Source: Isoetes taiwanensis (Eukaryota; Streptophyta; Lycopodiopsida; Isoetales; Isoetaceae). From it: a stretch of 64,000 nucleotides of DNA. The DNA is taken from assembly GCA_021234155.1 (NCBI GenBank), contig JAJEKV010000328.1:1-64000 (forward strand), read 5' to 3'. Within the stretch, counting starts at the first letter, position 1; each line of letters starts with the position of its first letter. Below, one piece after another: positions 24,610 to 35,775 of the stretch. A program made the translations under genes and the position numbers. The notes beneath the pieces were generated by a model. The model did no database searches. It saw only the letters and a list, made by a program, of their open reading frames with translations, and was not told the DNA's origin.

Positions 24610-25775
24610 ACCATCTTGACGGCGTGTTCTACCTCATGAAGTTCGGACATTGTTCGGAGAAGCTCATCAAGGGCTCGGTGGTGGTCATTTTCATGGTGAC
24701 ACCACGGCCGCAAAATCCTTCTCGCAGGGGTATTATTGGCCCACGCTCTTCAAAAGATGCTCCATGCGCCCCGCGTGTGGCGCTTGCCGGTGGTGGGGCC
24801 CCCGGCCCGTGGCGGCTCTTCCCTTGGCCCGGTCGCCACGCCGCTTCCCGCCGACCAAATGGGGAATGGACTTTGTGGGACCTATAGATCCTCTGCGAGG
24901 CACACTTTCGTGCGATACATTACAGTTCTCGCGACTTCGCCACCAAATGGCGAGGAAGCTTGTGCACTTCCGGACAACACTGCTTTGCCGGCCACGGCTA
25001 GAGTCCTCTATCAACAAATCATCCGCGCGATTCGGCTGCCCTTACGGGCTGGTCGGTGGCCGTGGTGTTCATTTCATCAATCATACTATCAAAGAGCTGG
25101 CGGATTATCTCGATACATCATCACAAGAGCACACCTTACTATCCTCAAGGCAATGGGTTGAGAAAGCACCAACAAAACTCGGTCACCATTCTCAAGAAAA
25201 TTTGTGGCAGCTTCCCGCCAGTTAGCGAGACAAAACTTCCCTCTTTTGTTCTTTGGGCCTACAATACTTGTTTCAAGATTGCTACGGGTCACACTCCTTT
25301 TAAATTGGTTTATGGTCGGGGAAGCTCTCATGCCATTTGAATACATCCTTCCAACACTCCGTTTTCAAGCTGGCTCTTTGCTCATAATCCACCGGTGCTC
25401 TCAAAGAACGGGTCTATCAATTAGAGCAGTTGGATGAACTTGAAGGGATGCTTATATTCGTGTTCTTCATGGACAACGAGTTGCAAAAATCTTTACATGA
25501 CAAGCGTTTGAAGACAAAACATTCAAAGAAGGAGATTTGGTTCTTCTTTATGATTCAGTACAAAAATTTTTCGGGTAAACTCAAGTTTCGTTGGCTTGGC
25601 CCTTATCAAATTGTTCAAATGGTTAGACCAAGCGTTTTCCAACTAGCTGAATTAGATGGCACTCCATTACCTACATTGGTTAATGGTTTTCGTCTCAAAG
25701 CATTTCATCACATAGAAAGTGAACATCAACTTTGCAGAGGCGGTTCAAGAAGCAAACACCACCGAAAGTGACTAG
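24610..25775 (+). pseudogene. integrase of the Tat-like element
   Basis: The zinc finger reads HQGLGGGHFHGDTTAAKSF, YYWPTLFKRC, then CGAC. The core reads KWGMDFVGPI (first catalytic Asp, about 24860-24890), ALPDNTA with ATARVLYQQII, and VGGRGVHFINHTIKELADYL, where the second catalytic Asp of the family motif VSDRGVHFIN is Gly. PYYPQGNG follows. The tail (25430-25771) reads RWLGPYQIVQMVRPSVFQL, the GPY/F module, and ends NGFRLKAFHH. No chromodomain follows, which separates this element from chromoviruses. Frames change several times, so no active enzyme is encoded as read. Confidence 0.82.
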
Positions 25776-28700
25776 AAAGGCGGTAGATTATATTATAGTG
25801 GAGATTTTTTTTACAAAATGTAGGCGGACCCGGCTATTTCCGCTATAGGCCTTTGCCCTATATACAAAAAGCGGGCTCGAGCCCTATCTACTAAGTCCTA
25901 AGAGGAAAAACCCTCTACTCGGGTTGGGGGCAGAGGTGATCTTGAGGAAGGAGATGGTAGAGGTTACGCTCCGGGTCAGCGAAAGGTGCGAGAACCACCT
26001 CCATCCGTTGGTCCGGGTGGGGATGTTCAGCCATCCCGGCACACCCGGCCGTCCATGCGAATACCCGCGGTTGTGGCGGCGCCCGAAGATCGAACAATTC
26101 ATCTTACAAGTGATCCCTCGGCGGTTAGTGGGCATGGTGCAATCTTCGTTCAAGCCCGGCGGCGGCCATGCGGCGCCATCGGATGCCTTCGTTTCTCTCG
26201 GTTCGTCTTATATATAGCGAGGAACTCCTTGTCGGCGTGGACCAATCACACAAATCGCCAGCGTGTTTGCAATGCAAAATTTATTTTCTAAAATGAGAAT
26301 CTGTTCTCCGTAGCATATCTAGCCATGGTACCAGCCGACACATTCCTTTTAATGATATCCACTTGAGGTTGCGGCATTGAATGCCATTCCTTCTTTCCGC
26401 CCGTCGAACATTAATGGGTGTCCTTTGCCATCTGTCACATCCGATCTTTCTTTCCCGTCTCATCCTCACCGTTCATTGCTTCTCCCTTACGTTTTGGGAC
26501 TTAGCCAAATTTTGCCTCTCAATACCCTTCTTCGCATCTTTTGACTTTGGCACCATCAGCGGTTCGGTTTAGCACTCTTCATACCTCTTAAGCCTCCGGT
26601 TATGCGCCCTAAAACAAACCTTTTAGTTCCTCTGGCGCCTTAGGTCCTCAGGTGCTTTCGACTTTCGTCTTAGCCTTTGGCATCCCTCTTCGATTCAGCA
26701 CATCATTCCCATGGCTGCCCCAAGATTTTTCTACACTTCAAACTCTTGCTCCCAAGGATCCGGCCCTTTTTGCATCGTATTTTCTTGGCGCCCACTTTTC
26801 CGTGAAGCCCTTGTTGGCCCAAATAAGAAGTATTTGAGCGACACCAACTTTCTGAATTCTCTCAAATGGAACTTGGCTCCAAATCGACCCGATTCGCGGC
26901 GAGTTCATCGCCAATATAGTTAACAAATTAAAAAGGTTACACCTTTGTGTGGTCGATGGCACCACTATTTCATTGACTCAACATTTGATTTTGAGGTATT
27001 TCATATTCCCTTGCACACTCCTTGTGTATCATGAGTCCGCTATCTGGGGATATTGATGTCACATAGTTTGGTGCACGCTTATCATGCCAATGTCCATCGT
27101 CGACCAATATCGACAAGCCTCACGAGACCTTTGTTAAATTTACGTGGCGAAAATTCCTTGGGTATTCTATCAAGAACACCCATATCAATAAACCTTTCTA
27201 TAACCTGGTCCTCCTTTGCTACACACTCCAAACACCACATAGATTGGCCCCAAATGATGTTCTATCGTCTTCTCAAGAAATGGACCGCCTTGAGGTACCA
27301 CTTCCATTTCTGAAGTTTTACGTGGGAGGGCACTTTCAAGCCCTCATCGAGTCATTACTTCCCTCCCACACCACCAAATTCTCATAATTCCACTCGGCAG
27401 CTCCCTTCCAATCACTCACCAAGTTGGCATTTCGCCCGTCTTCCCTGGTCATGACCACAGTCACACTCATGTCTTTGTTTCCTCCTCAGCTACACCATCC
27501 ACTTCACACCATTTTTTTTCCCGGACCTCCCAAACCGGGGCAACGGCCGGCTCCACCACCACAACACCCTCGTGGGTTGTTGTATCGATGTATCGGCCGG
27601 GATGCTCAAGGCTGCTTTGCTCTTAAGTTACAAGAATCCCAAGGCGGCTCTTATGGCCGGGGTTCAAGGAGCACTTTCGAGGCCCTCGATCGCGGTACAC
27701 CAAGACCTTCAAGGCTGCAAGCGCCCAAGTTGCAATTTTGGAGCCAAACTTCAAGACAAGCATGAAGCTCTCTTACGGGCTCATGCGGATCTCAAAAAGT
27801 ACACAAGCTCAAGTCCAGCCAACTTCGCGGATCAGCCGGGCTCGGCTCGGTCAGAAATTCAGACTTTATTGGAGCACAACAAGTCCAAAGCCGCTCTCAC
27901 GAGTACCAGGGGCGAAGATATTGCTAAACTCAATGCCTTGTACTTTCGAAGCGTGTGAAAATTTCAGCACTCAAGTTCAAAATCTTTCAGCCGGGGCGCT
28001 CAAGTTGCCTCCTTGGCGGCTCAGCTTTCTACACAGACCTCTCGGCTCACCTCTCTTCAAGATAAAACTACGAGGAGGTGCGAAGCGAGAAAATACTAGA
28101 TGGAGGAGATTGCCGTGCCGTCTCAATACAGGAAATCTTCCTCGGTCAATCCTTCTCGAAGCGAATTCGTGACCCGATCCTTCTTTGCTACTCGAAAGGG
28201 ACAATGGATCAGTGATCTCGAACAACTTATTTGCGACAAGCTATTGATCTGTGATGAGGCTCAAGCAAAACTTGGCTTACGGCGCCAATTCTTCACAGAA
28301 TGCCGGTTGACTTCCCGGCTCCCTCGCTATCATGATTATGTGGTTGCTCGCCCACCTCTTCCTTTCAAAGTGGCTTTGCGGTGATGGCCTGTGGATATCG
28401 GCGGTCGCTGATTTTTCTCGGTTGGCGAACTCTCCATTGAAGACAAAGGGTTGTGCTTTGTGCCCTTGTTGTCTTTGATCTCATACCTTTGTGCGATCGG
28501 ACTTTCTCACCTTGAGTGGTTCAGCCCATGGCTTACATCTTTCATGATTTCTATACGGGTGATACACGGGAAAACTTTGGAAATGGGCCCACGCCCGGCT
28601 TTTCGGGGTGACCCCAGCGCGTGCAATGGGTGCTTCGGGATAACAATCCATATCTTGCGGATCTGCTTTCGGACCCAAACTCTTCATCGAGGAGTACATG

Positions 28701-29661
28701 CACGAGCTTGCCAATCATTTATCTCTCGGCTTGGGCCGAGCTGCTGCAACAAATTAGGAAGTATCTAGGACATCAGAAGATCTTCCCTATGCACAAATTT
28801 ATATCACGACACCTCATTTGGTTACAATCGATTACAAGCTACGTTGGATAGCAAAGGCGGTCCCCCGGGATGGGATAGCCCTCTGTCAACTCTGACTCTG
28901 CTTCTCTTTGGGATCGTTGGTGTGGGGCACTTGATCAGATCTTGTCGATCAATTCGGGGAGGCGCTTTCGGCAACCCGCGTACGGGCATGGTTCCTTCTC
29001 CCTATGCTTCCTGAGGTACCTCCACGCCCGAGGTTCACGACTTCTGATTGGCGCCTTCCTTTTTGGACCAAGGTCATGGATGGTCATGCGGGGTTTGGAC
29101 ACCACCTCGGATCTCGGCCGGATCTCGGTGGGATCCCGTTTTGTTCGCGCTCACATTGGGAAGAAGGTGCCACTACGGACAACACCACCAATTGGATCTA
29201 CATTGCTAATGGCGTGGTTGGCAGCGCCAGCGGATGCGCTTCATGGTCTCAACACCTTCTTGCGGAATGCCTCCACCTCACTGATCCTTATGTCCATCTT
29301 CAAGCGGGATTTTGCGCTGCCCTCAAATGCATTTTGCTAAGCTCCTTAAATAGCGGCGTCCATTTTCCTTTGCAATCCAAATGCGGTGTCGGTGCCTTTT
29401 GGCCTTGAGACTGTCTCCTCATGGAATGTCGATTACATTTCTTGGGGCATGCCAGCGCCCTTGAAGACATGGTCGCTCTGGCTTTCTCATAGATGCGATC
29501 ACGCCTTGGCCAAAACACTCCTCAAGCTCTTCAATCACGCCCGAGGATCTCATAAGCCCGGTACCATAATGGTGCGAGTCCTCACTCCGTGAGGATCACT
29601 TTGAGCCGGATGGCTTCAGCCCTCCGGCAGCTTCCTCCTTTTCTTCACTCACGAGGTGTGG
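25776..29661 (+). mobile_element. post-integrase region of the Tat-like element, unidentified coding content
   Basis: Nearly 4 kb separate integrase from the polypurine tract. Tat-branch elements often have such extra sequence, sometimes with an additional ORF. At 26209-26217 is TATATATAG, with open plus frames starting about 170 bp further on. Frames at 27572-27958 and 27738-28172 suggest a helical, Ala/Leu/Lys-rich protein (KHEALLRAHADLKKY). Frames at 28451-29408 contain RVQWVLRDNNPYLADLL-like and GATTDNTTNWIYIANGVVG stretches. I recognise none of these and cannot tell whether they are one ORF or captured host sequence. Confidence 0.5.
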
Positions 29662-29676
29662 TTTTTGGTGGGGGAG
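29662..29676 (+). other. polypurine tract of the Tat-like element
   Basis: TTTTTGGTGGGGGAG directly precedes the TGTTAG start of the right LTR, the standard position. Confidence 0.8.
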
Positions 29677-30260
29677 TGTTAGTCTGTGCCTCACAGTGCG
29701 GGACTATTCATGCTCTCACAGGACCAGGTCAAGCTCAAGGATCCTCAGTCAACCCGCGGGTCCGGACATCCAAGGCTCCACGAAGACCAGCGGCCGACCC
29801 CGCATGATCAAAAGCCTTTTGTGTCAACAAGCGCCCTTCGGACAAGTAATGACCCCGTCAGCCAGCGTCAGCGTCGGCGTGATTCTAGGCACTTCAAGAG
29901 GCACCGCCAACATTCTACCGTCGGGCCTCCTTCGTGAGTCGGCACAGAGATCGGTCGGAATGTCTATATTGGGCCCAAGGCCATTGTCTTGCCATATATA
30001 TGAGTAGAGTTAGCTCATAAGTTTTAGATGAGTTTTGAGTCTTGTCTCCTTTCAGTTTTCTCTCTATTGCGAGAGCTCATGTATTTTCATCATTGATATC
30101 AAGGAAGTTTATCATCTTTCTCTCATTTGCTCTGTTCTCCTCTTTTTCTTCTCTTTCAGCAAATCCCGCGTGACATAGTCCCCGGACTCCCTCTGTTGGG
30201 ATCCACGGGGTCCTCCAGGGTCGCTGTCTTCCAGAGTTCCCGAACCCGCACCCCCAAACA
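29677..30260 (+). repeat. 3' LTR of the Tat-like element
   Basis: Partner of 19236-19813, followed by the target duplication ATATG. Differences from the left LTR are mostly 1-12 nt indels, many at runs of one base. Confidence 0.88.
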
Positions 30261-30265
30261 ATATG
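30261..30265. other. target site duplication, right
   Basis: ATATG, identical to 19231-19235. Confidence 0.85.
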
Positions 30266-31853
30266 TATCAAATGTATTGCGGGGTATGCGAGGTTTTCAA
30301 GGTGGGGAGATGCATGATGTCGAGGACAACATCAATTCAAGGTGGGGAGATTGTGACGTTCCAGTATAACATACGATCCGAATACGTATATTATACTATC
30401 ACATCACACGTACATGTCATCATGACAAGTACTTGAGAACCATAAAGGGTTGCGCCTAGGGGGCAACCTCGGATGTTGTGTATATTTAATAAACATTTAC
30501 AACTATAAACCCCCTTGCAAAATGGCAAAACCCCATTTTATTAGCGTTAACGTAACCCTAAAAGTTTCCATATAAGGGCTTTTTCTTAAACCCTAAACCT
30601 TTCTTCTTTTGCATTTAGGGTTTCCTTGAGCCATTCCGGCTAAGCCAAGACTCTAGTTCGCATTGCCAGGCATCGATAAGCCACATTTGCACAACAGAAC
30701 TTCCAGAAGAAGAACCGCCTGAACTGAAGGCATGGGACGCATTCGAGGAGGAGCAGGCGAGCGAATTTGTGCAATGCCACATTTTAGTCCGGCAATGAGT
30801 TGGTTTAGCATGTTAGTTCAGCCTTAAAAGGCCTTATAGACTCGAGATCACAAGCTCTAACCAAGGAACTTAACTCGGATGTTTAGGTAGATAGATTAGA
30901 TGTTATTCTACATTTTGGGTTCTTTGATGATGATGGTGATTCCACTATGTGCTCTCCTATGTATTGGGAAGGGGGTAGAGACCCTAAAAGCCTTTGTAGC
31001 AGATGATCCTAGATAGCCTCATTAATTCCCAATTAATGCGGCGCATGCCAAGAGCCCTTTGGTTGTGGGTGGAGGGGATAGACCCGAGAGAATAAGGGGG
31101 ACTTGTCCATCACGGATTGATCCCTACTGGGTGTGTAAAGCCTACCAGGGGATCTTAGTGGGCTAGGCTTAATGGTTTGCCAGCTGCGTGTGGGCAAGGC
31201 ATGAGCTCGACACCTCTTGGGTGATGCGTCACCTTCAATGAGGTTCAAGTCGAATACGGGCAGTGGCCCTCTAGCCGCCTGTGATGGCCATGCATGCCTC
31301 TGGAGGGGAGGTGACTCTCCTCCTGCCTCATCGGGACTGGGGAGATGCAACCCAGTAGTAGCCCTCTTGGTTATGCACCCGGCAGGCTATGGTCCAGTCC
31401 CAATACTTCTCAACCTACTGCAAAAGTGTGCACGGGAGGGAGGGATGGAGTGGACTACCCAACAGCCATGTTCTTATGCCAGTCCAATCCAATTGCCATG
31501 AACTCAGTTTGCATTGACTTCTGGAGACCCAAGCCGTCAGTCCTTCCCCCATGAGTCTGAGCCTTGGGTAGGATTCCCCCCCTATGTTGATGGTATGGAT
31601 GTTGTTGTATATGTTATGTTATGATGTGATCACCCCTCGAGGTGATTTATTGATATATTGATGTTGTGTGCTCATGTTTTATTATTCGCCGCAGCTAGGT
31701 CGAACCCGGAAGGAAGGTAAATGACCCATCCACTCTTCCTCACCGCCCGGTTCTTGGGATTCGGGGCGGATGGCCCCGCCACCGTCTGTCAGGGGGATGA
31801 ACTCCGCCTTCTGATACGATGGGAGCATCGTAGAGGAAGTAGGGGGCGTCACA
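30266..31853 (+). mobile_element. pol end, polypurine tract and LTR of a second Tekay-family element
   Basis: After the Tat-like insertion, 30266-30352 contains two copies of TTCAAGGTGGGGAGA-type text, the second being the polypurine tract. An LTR follows from 30353 (TGTGACGTTCCAG) to 31853 (GGGGGCGTCACA), 1501 bp, with perfect 7-bp inverted ends. Internal phrases such as TATTGGGAAGGGGGTAGAGA also occur (reverse-complemented) in the LTRs at 1-1445 and 10203-11792, so they are one family. The order of tract then LTR means this is a 3' LTR in plus orientation. No 5' partner is visible in the window. It is either truncated or its body lies beyond the nested insertion. Confidence 0.8.
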
Positions 31854-32681
31854 TGAAGAATGGAGAGAAATTTAGGGTAATTTTTTGCTTTTAAATTCCA
31901 TTCAAAAGAACCGGGAAAAACTATAAAAGCACAAGGAAAATGGGCTAAAACTGGGGGAAATCAAAGGGCAAGGGAAAAAGCAAGGGAGAGAACCTTTTTT
32001 ATAATTAAGAAGATGGAGAGCCAAATTCATCACCAAATTATTGAGAGAACCAAAGCGCCAAAGTATGAATCATTGCTCGAGTACACCTTTACCACAATTT
32101 TGGAGTCAATCTAGTCACAATGCACATAAAGGATGCCCGATGTTGAGATTTCTTTTTTTGTCTACATGAATTCTTGGAGCCAAGATTCCACAATTTCAAC
32201 TTCAGATTCGACTATTTCGGCATAAAGGAGTATTAGGGATAAACAATTCTTCGTGGAAGTGTTGGTCGAACTAGAGAATTTCACAAATTCGAAGGAGATC
32301 CTTCAGAAAACCATAGGTCAATCTCGAATTATGTTTGATAATTGTGAAGATTTTGGTGTCCATCCGTAGCTTGTAATGAGGGGAAACATGGGGAATGCAA
32401 GCCCCTGGCGAGGCAAGGGGCTTGATCCTCCAAATTGCCCTCTAACCTTTCGAATTAGCACAAAGAGATCAAAGAAATTAGTTTGAATCCTAAAGGACAA
32501 AGGATTCAAGAAAGATGGCGTTCAATCTTTGACATGGCCATCTCCTCGGCTCCTCCAAACCGCTGCTTTCAAAAAAATATCATGACTTAAATATCACTCT
32601 CAATGTTTGCACATAAAAGTGTTTTTATTAGTTCACATTCAAGATTAAATGGTTATTTGCGGGGATATAGTATACTTACTT
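31854..32681. other. non-coding stretch, nothing recognised
   Basis: A/T-rich sequence. It could hold further exons of the minus-strand gene to its right, because a donor-like GTAAGT lies (minus strand) just beyond the stop near 32680. I could not identify any. Confidence 0.4.
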
Positions 32682-33884
32682 TTATATATAAGATCCGAAA
32701 GCAATCATAAATCTAGTTAGTGGGTACCATGGTTCCTCTCCAAGCACTTTTACTTCTTTGGCTCGAACTTTTGAAATCTCTTCTTCTGTCACATCTTTGG
32801 TGTACATTCTTAAGTCTCTTGTTGCTACTTTATGCACTGTGTACAAAATGTCTTTAAGAGTCTCTCTTACAATATCTTTCTCATTCAATCTGCACAGAAC
32901 AAGCACTGATTTAGTACAAATTATAATAATAATCAAATTATGACAAGTATACGTGCATATCTTACTCATTTATTAGATCTCTCATTATGTCGGTTCGGCC
33001 CTCTCTCTTTCAATCAACCTCGACAAAAGTTGCTTGAACTCTGATGTGTGTGTTAGGGGCATATGTGTATCTTTCACGGATTTCCTCCATCCATGCGCTA
33101 GTACGATGGTTACCATCCCAACACAAAAACATCTTACCTGATAGATCAGACCAGTGGGGATTAACAGAGATTTCTTGTTCAAAGGTTTCATTTTCCACTT
33201 GCCAATTGTCATCCCAAGAGCTCATAATTTCTTCTGTTACTGGAACTTCTTTACCTCTAGATCCCTTTGTACAATATGAAATGTCCCTTCTGCATAACAT
33301 ATCCATCTCTCCTCAAAGTATCACGGCACTGATGGCAATTTGGTGTGCCCATTCTCCTTGCCTCATGTAAATCAGATTCTACACAATGGGACTAAGGGTG
33401 GGAGGAGATTCCCTGGTTATCTCTAACTCTTTCAAAGTCTGTGACAATTGATTCACAATGAATGATGCTGGTAGCTTATCATTGTCTCCCTCACTTTGTT
33501 CTTGTGTGATCCCTTGTTTTTCCTCATCATCATTACTAGGCTCATTTTGCTGCTCCACATCTTTTCCATGTAAGGTTTGTTGTATGTTTGCCACATCTTC
33601 ATTATCAGTCTTGTTTTGCAGCTCTATTGTCTCATCATCAGCATGTGAAGCCATATCTGTGCCACCATCAGTAGCTACATCTTTTTCATTTTTTGCTGAT
33701 CCACTATGTTAACATTATCATCTTGTGAAGCCATTTCGCTGATCAGCAACTGAGAACTGTCACTTGTGTCTGATTTTTTTTTCATATGTTTATGAGACCT
33801 TCTAGGGGGAGTTTTCATGCACTCATATATTGGATCTTCGTACTCAACATTCTTGCGGGTAAAGTACATAACCTTTGCCTGCAT
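32682..33884 (-). pseudogene. broken intron-containing gene with Cys motif and DGNHR motif
   Basis: Minus-strand pieces in order: 33884-33675 (Lys/Ser-rich, with GNVNIVD-like acidic text); a one-base shift at an A-run near 33690; 33690-33379 (Glu/Gln/Asp-rich, disordered); about 33365-33250 reading RRMGTPNCHQCRDTLRRDG (CxxC-type motif); a shift; then 33250-32966 with LSGKMFLCWDGNHRTSAWM. An intron with GT/AG ends (32965-32890, 76 bp) restores the frame to LNEKDIVRETLKDILYTVHK up to a stop at 32682. The CHQCR text recalls the zf-4CXXC_R1 finger, and DGNHR recalls the substrate-contacting loop of ParB/sulfiredoxin folds; both assignments are inference. Three disruptions imply a pseudogene or consensus errors. 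Confidence 0.6.
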
Positions 33885-33959
33885 TTAGTTCAACTTATTT
33901 GCCACTACAAGCAACATACTCATTGATTGAAGCAATCATGGATCAATCACACATATATA

Positions 33960-35060
33960 CTTAAATATGAAGCCCCAATACTTGCAGAGTTTTTACAGTA
34001 TTTATACAGTTCACATGAATCTGAAGGCCAAAATGTTAAACAGCATCGTTCAAGAATTTAAGTTATTGAATGGGTTCCAATGCTTTACTTGCATATGCTT
34101 TACTTGCATATCCTTACATCCTTTACTTGCATATCCTTACATCCTTGCAGGCTTTAAATGATCAAAAATTGGCTACATAGAGAAGCATCAGAGTAGGAAT
34201 GGTACCGTTCCTAAATTTAATGGGTTCTAATGAGATTTTTTTTATGCAGATGTACATGAAGTTCAAGTCCAAATTGTCCAACGGCATTGTTCAAGAATTT
34301 AAGTTGTTGAATGGGTTCCACTTCTTTACTTGCATATCCTTACATCCTTGCAGTGTACAAGAATCTAAAGTGTCCAGCGATGCCGTTCAAGAAATTTAGT
34401 GGAAAATGAGGCATCCAAAAAAGGCTTCAAATGATCAAAAGTTGGCTACATAAAGAAGCATCAGAGTAGGAATTGTACAGTTCCTAAATTTAATGGGTTG
34501 TAATGAGATTTTTTTATGCAGATGTACATGAACTTCAAGTCCAAACTGTCCAACAGCACCGTTCAAGAAATCCAAGTGGGTCATCCAAGAAATCTATTGG
34601 CTAATTGGATCATTCCTCAGAAGACGAGCCGAAGCCAATTTCTGGTAGGGCTAAGCCCCTTTGGGCACCTGTGGCCGGATATGGTGAAACTAGGCTTACA
34701 CCCTGGTATACCATTGCATTCGTTCATGTTGGTATTGTTGGGAGGGTGGTCCACCATTGCATCCCTACATGTTGGCATTGTTAGGGGTGGTGGCACGCTT
34801 CCCCGGCCGGTGCCCCGACCATTTGGCGGTGGCGCTCAAGAAAGGGCTTAGGCCTATAAGGTGGAGGGAGCGTCATATCCTTTGGAGTCGGGGGCTACAA
34901 ATATAATTGGATCATCCAAAGAAAGAGCTTCAAATGATCAAGCGTAAAATAGGGGAGCATCAAAGTAACAACGGTGTCGATTTATAAATTTAATGGAGAT
35001 TATTTACACATATTTACATGAATACAAAATTCATAATGTTAAAAACATTGTTCCGGTGAA
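33960..35060. repeat. tandem repeat, period about 273 bp
   Basis: The unit begins near a Lys-type phrase TTCAAATGATCAAAA and includes GAAGCATCAGAGTAGGAAT, CCTAAATTTAATGGGTT, a CATGAA-TTCAAGTCCAAA phrase and CTTTACTTGCATATCCTTAC. The phrase GGCTTTAAATGATCAAAA at 34150 recurs at 34423, with related starts near 34000 and a weaker copy at about 34925-35050. An inner CTTTACTTGCATATCCTTAC block is itself repeated at 34080-34145. A roughly 300-bp unrelated segment (34600-34915) splits the last two copies. Confidence 0.75.
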
Positions 35061-35775
35061 GCAATCATTGTAAAATAGAAGTAGGGTTTTAATTTAGAAT
35101 ACAAAATCTCAAAGGAAGAAATGTTGAGCAGTGCGGATTCGGCAAAAAGCGATCTTGATTCACTACACAAATCGAACTAAAAGTGGCATCGAAAAGATGA
35201 TTGACTAACACTGAATTCACCTTAATTTGGCTTTGCTAATGGATTTGATCAAAAGCACATCATCATCGTGTTTAGATTTCATAAAGCGATTGCCGATATT
35301 AATAGTATTGATGAAATTACCCATTTTTTGCTAATGAGTGCAATTATTTATTATGTGGTATTTTCTTATTGGGTGCAATATTTATTTGGGATTCAAACTT
35401 AAGCATTAATACCTCTCGGTAACTTAAAAAGCGTGGTGTCGATAATGCGCAATCATAATACTCTAATTAACTATTGAATGTATTCTTTTAAGTTTATTTA
35501 AGCATACAATTTTAAATGTCTGCATGGCATCGTACCTCCTTGTGAAAGCCTCGAGAGGCGCAGCGGATATTGTTGCTTTTATTCAAGAATGGAGTGTGTG
35601 AGGTTAGTTTACGGATGTGACTAGAACTTTCAATCTACTTCCTAGCAATATGTATATATGATTCAAAGTTCGACTAAACGGAGTCTAATATAGCTAGCAA
35701 TGTTGTTGCCGATTAAGCTTAATACTTACGGCTACTAGGTTTTTAAGCTTGATGAAAAGAATGGATCGATGAGTC
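35061..35775. other. non-coding stretch, nothing recognised
   Basis: A/T-rich, no open frames of note. Confidence 0.4.

Larger units (their letters stand above)
19236..30260 (+). mobile_element. Tat-like Ty3/gypsy element, complete length, frames broken
   Basis: LTRs of 578 and 584 bp (19236-19813 and 29677-30260) begin TGTTAG and end CCAAACA. They are flanked by a perfect 5-bp duplication ATATG (19231-19235 and 30261-30265). Inside, on the plus strand in order, are a gag with a CCHC knuckle, a protease with a DGGS active site, reverse transcriptase, RNase H, integrase with HHCC finger and GPY-type tail, then almost 4 kb of further sequence and a polypurine tract. The order, the DGGS protease and the long region after integrase point to the Tat branch of non-chromodomain plant gypsy elements. 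Every domain is split between frames by small indels. Total length is about 11.0 kb. Confidence 0.88.
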
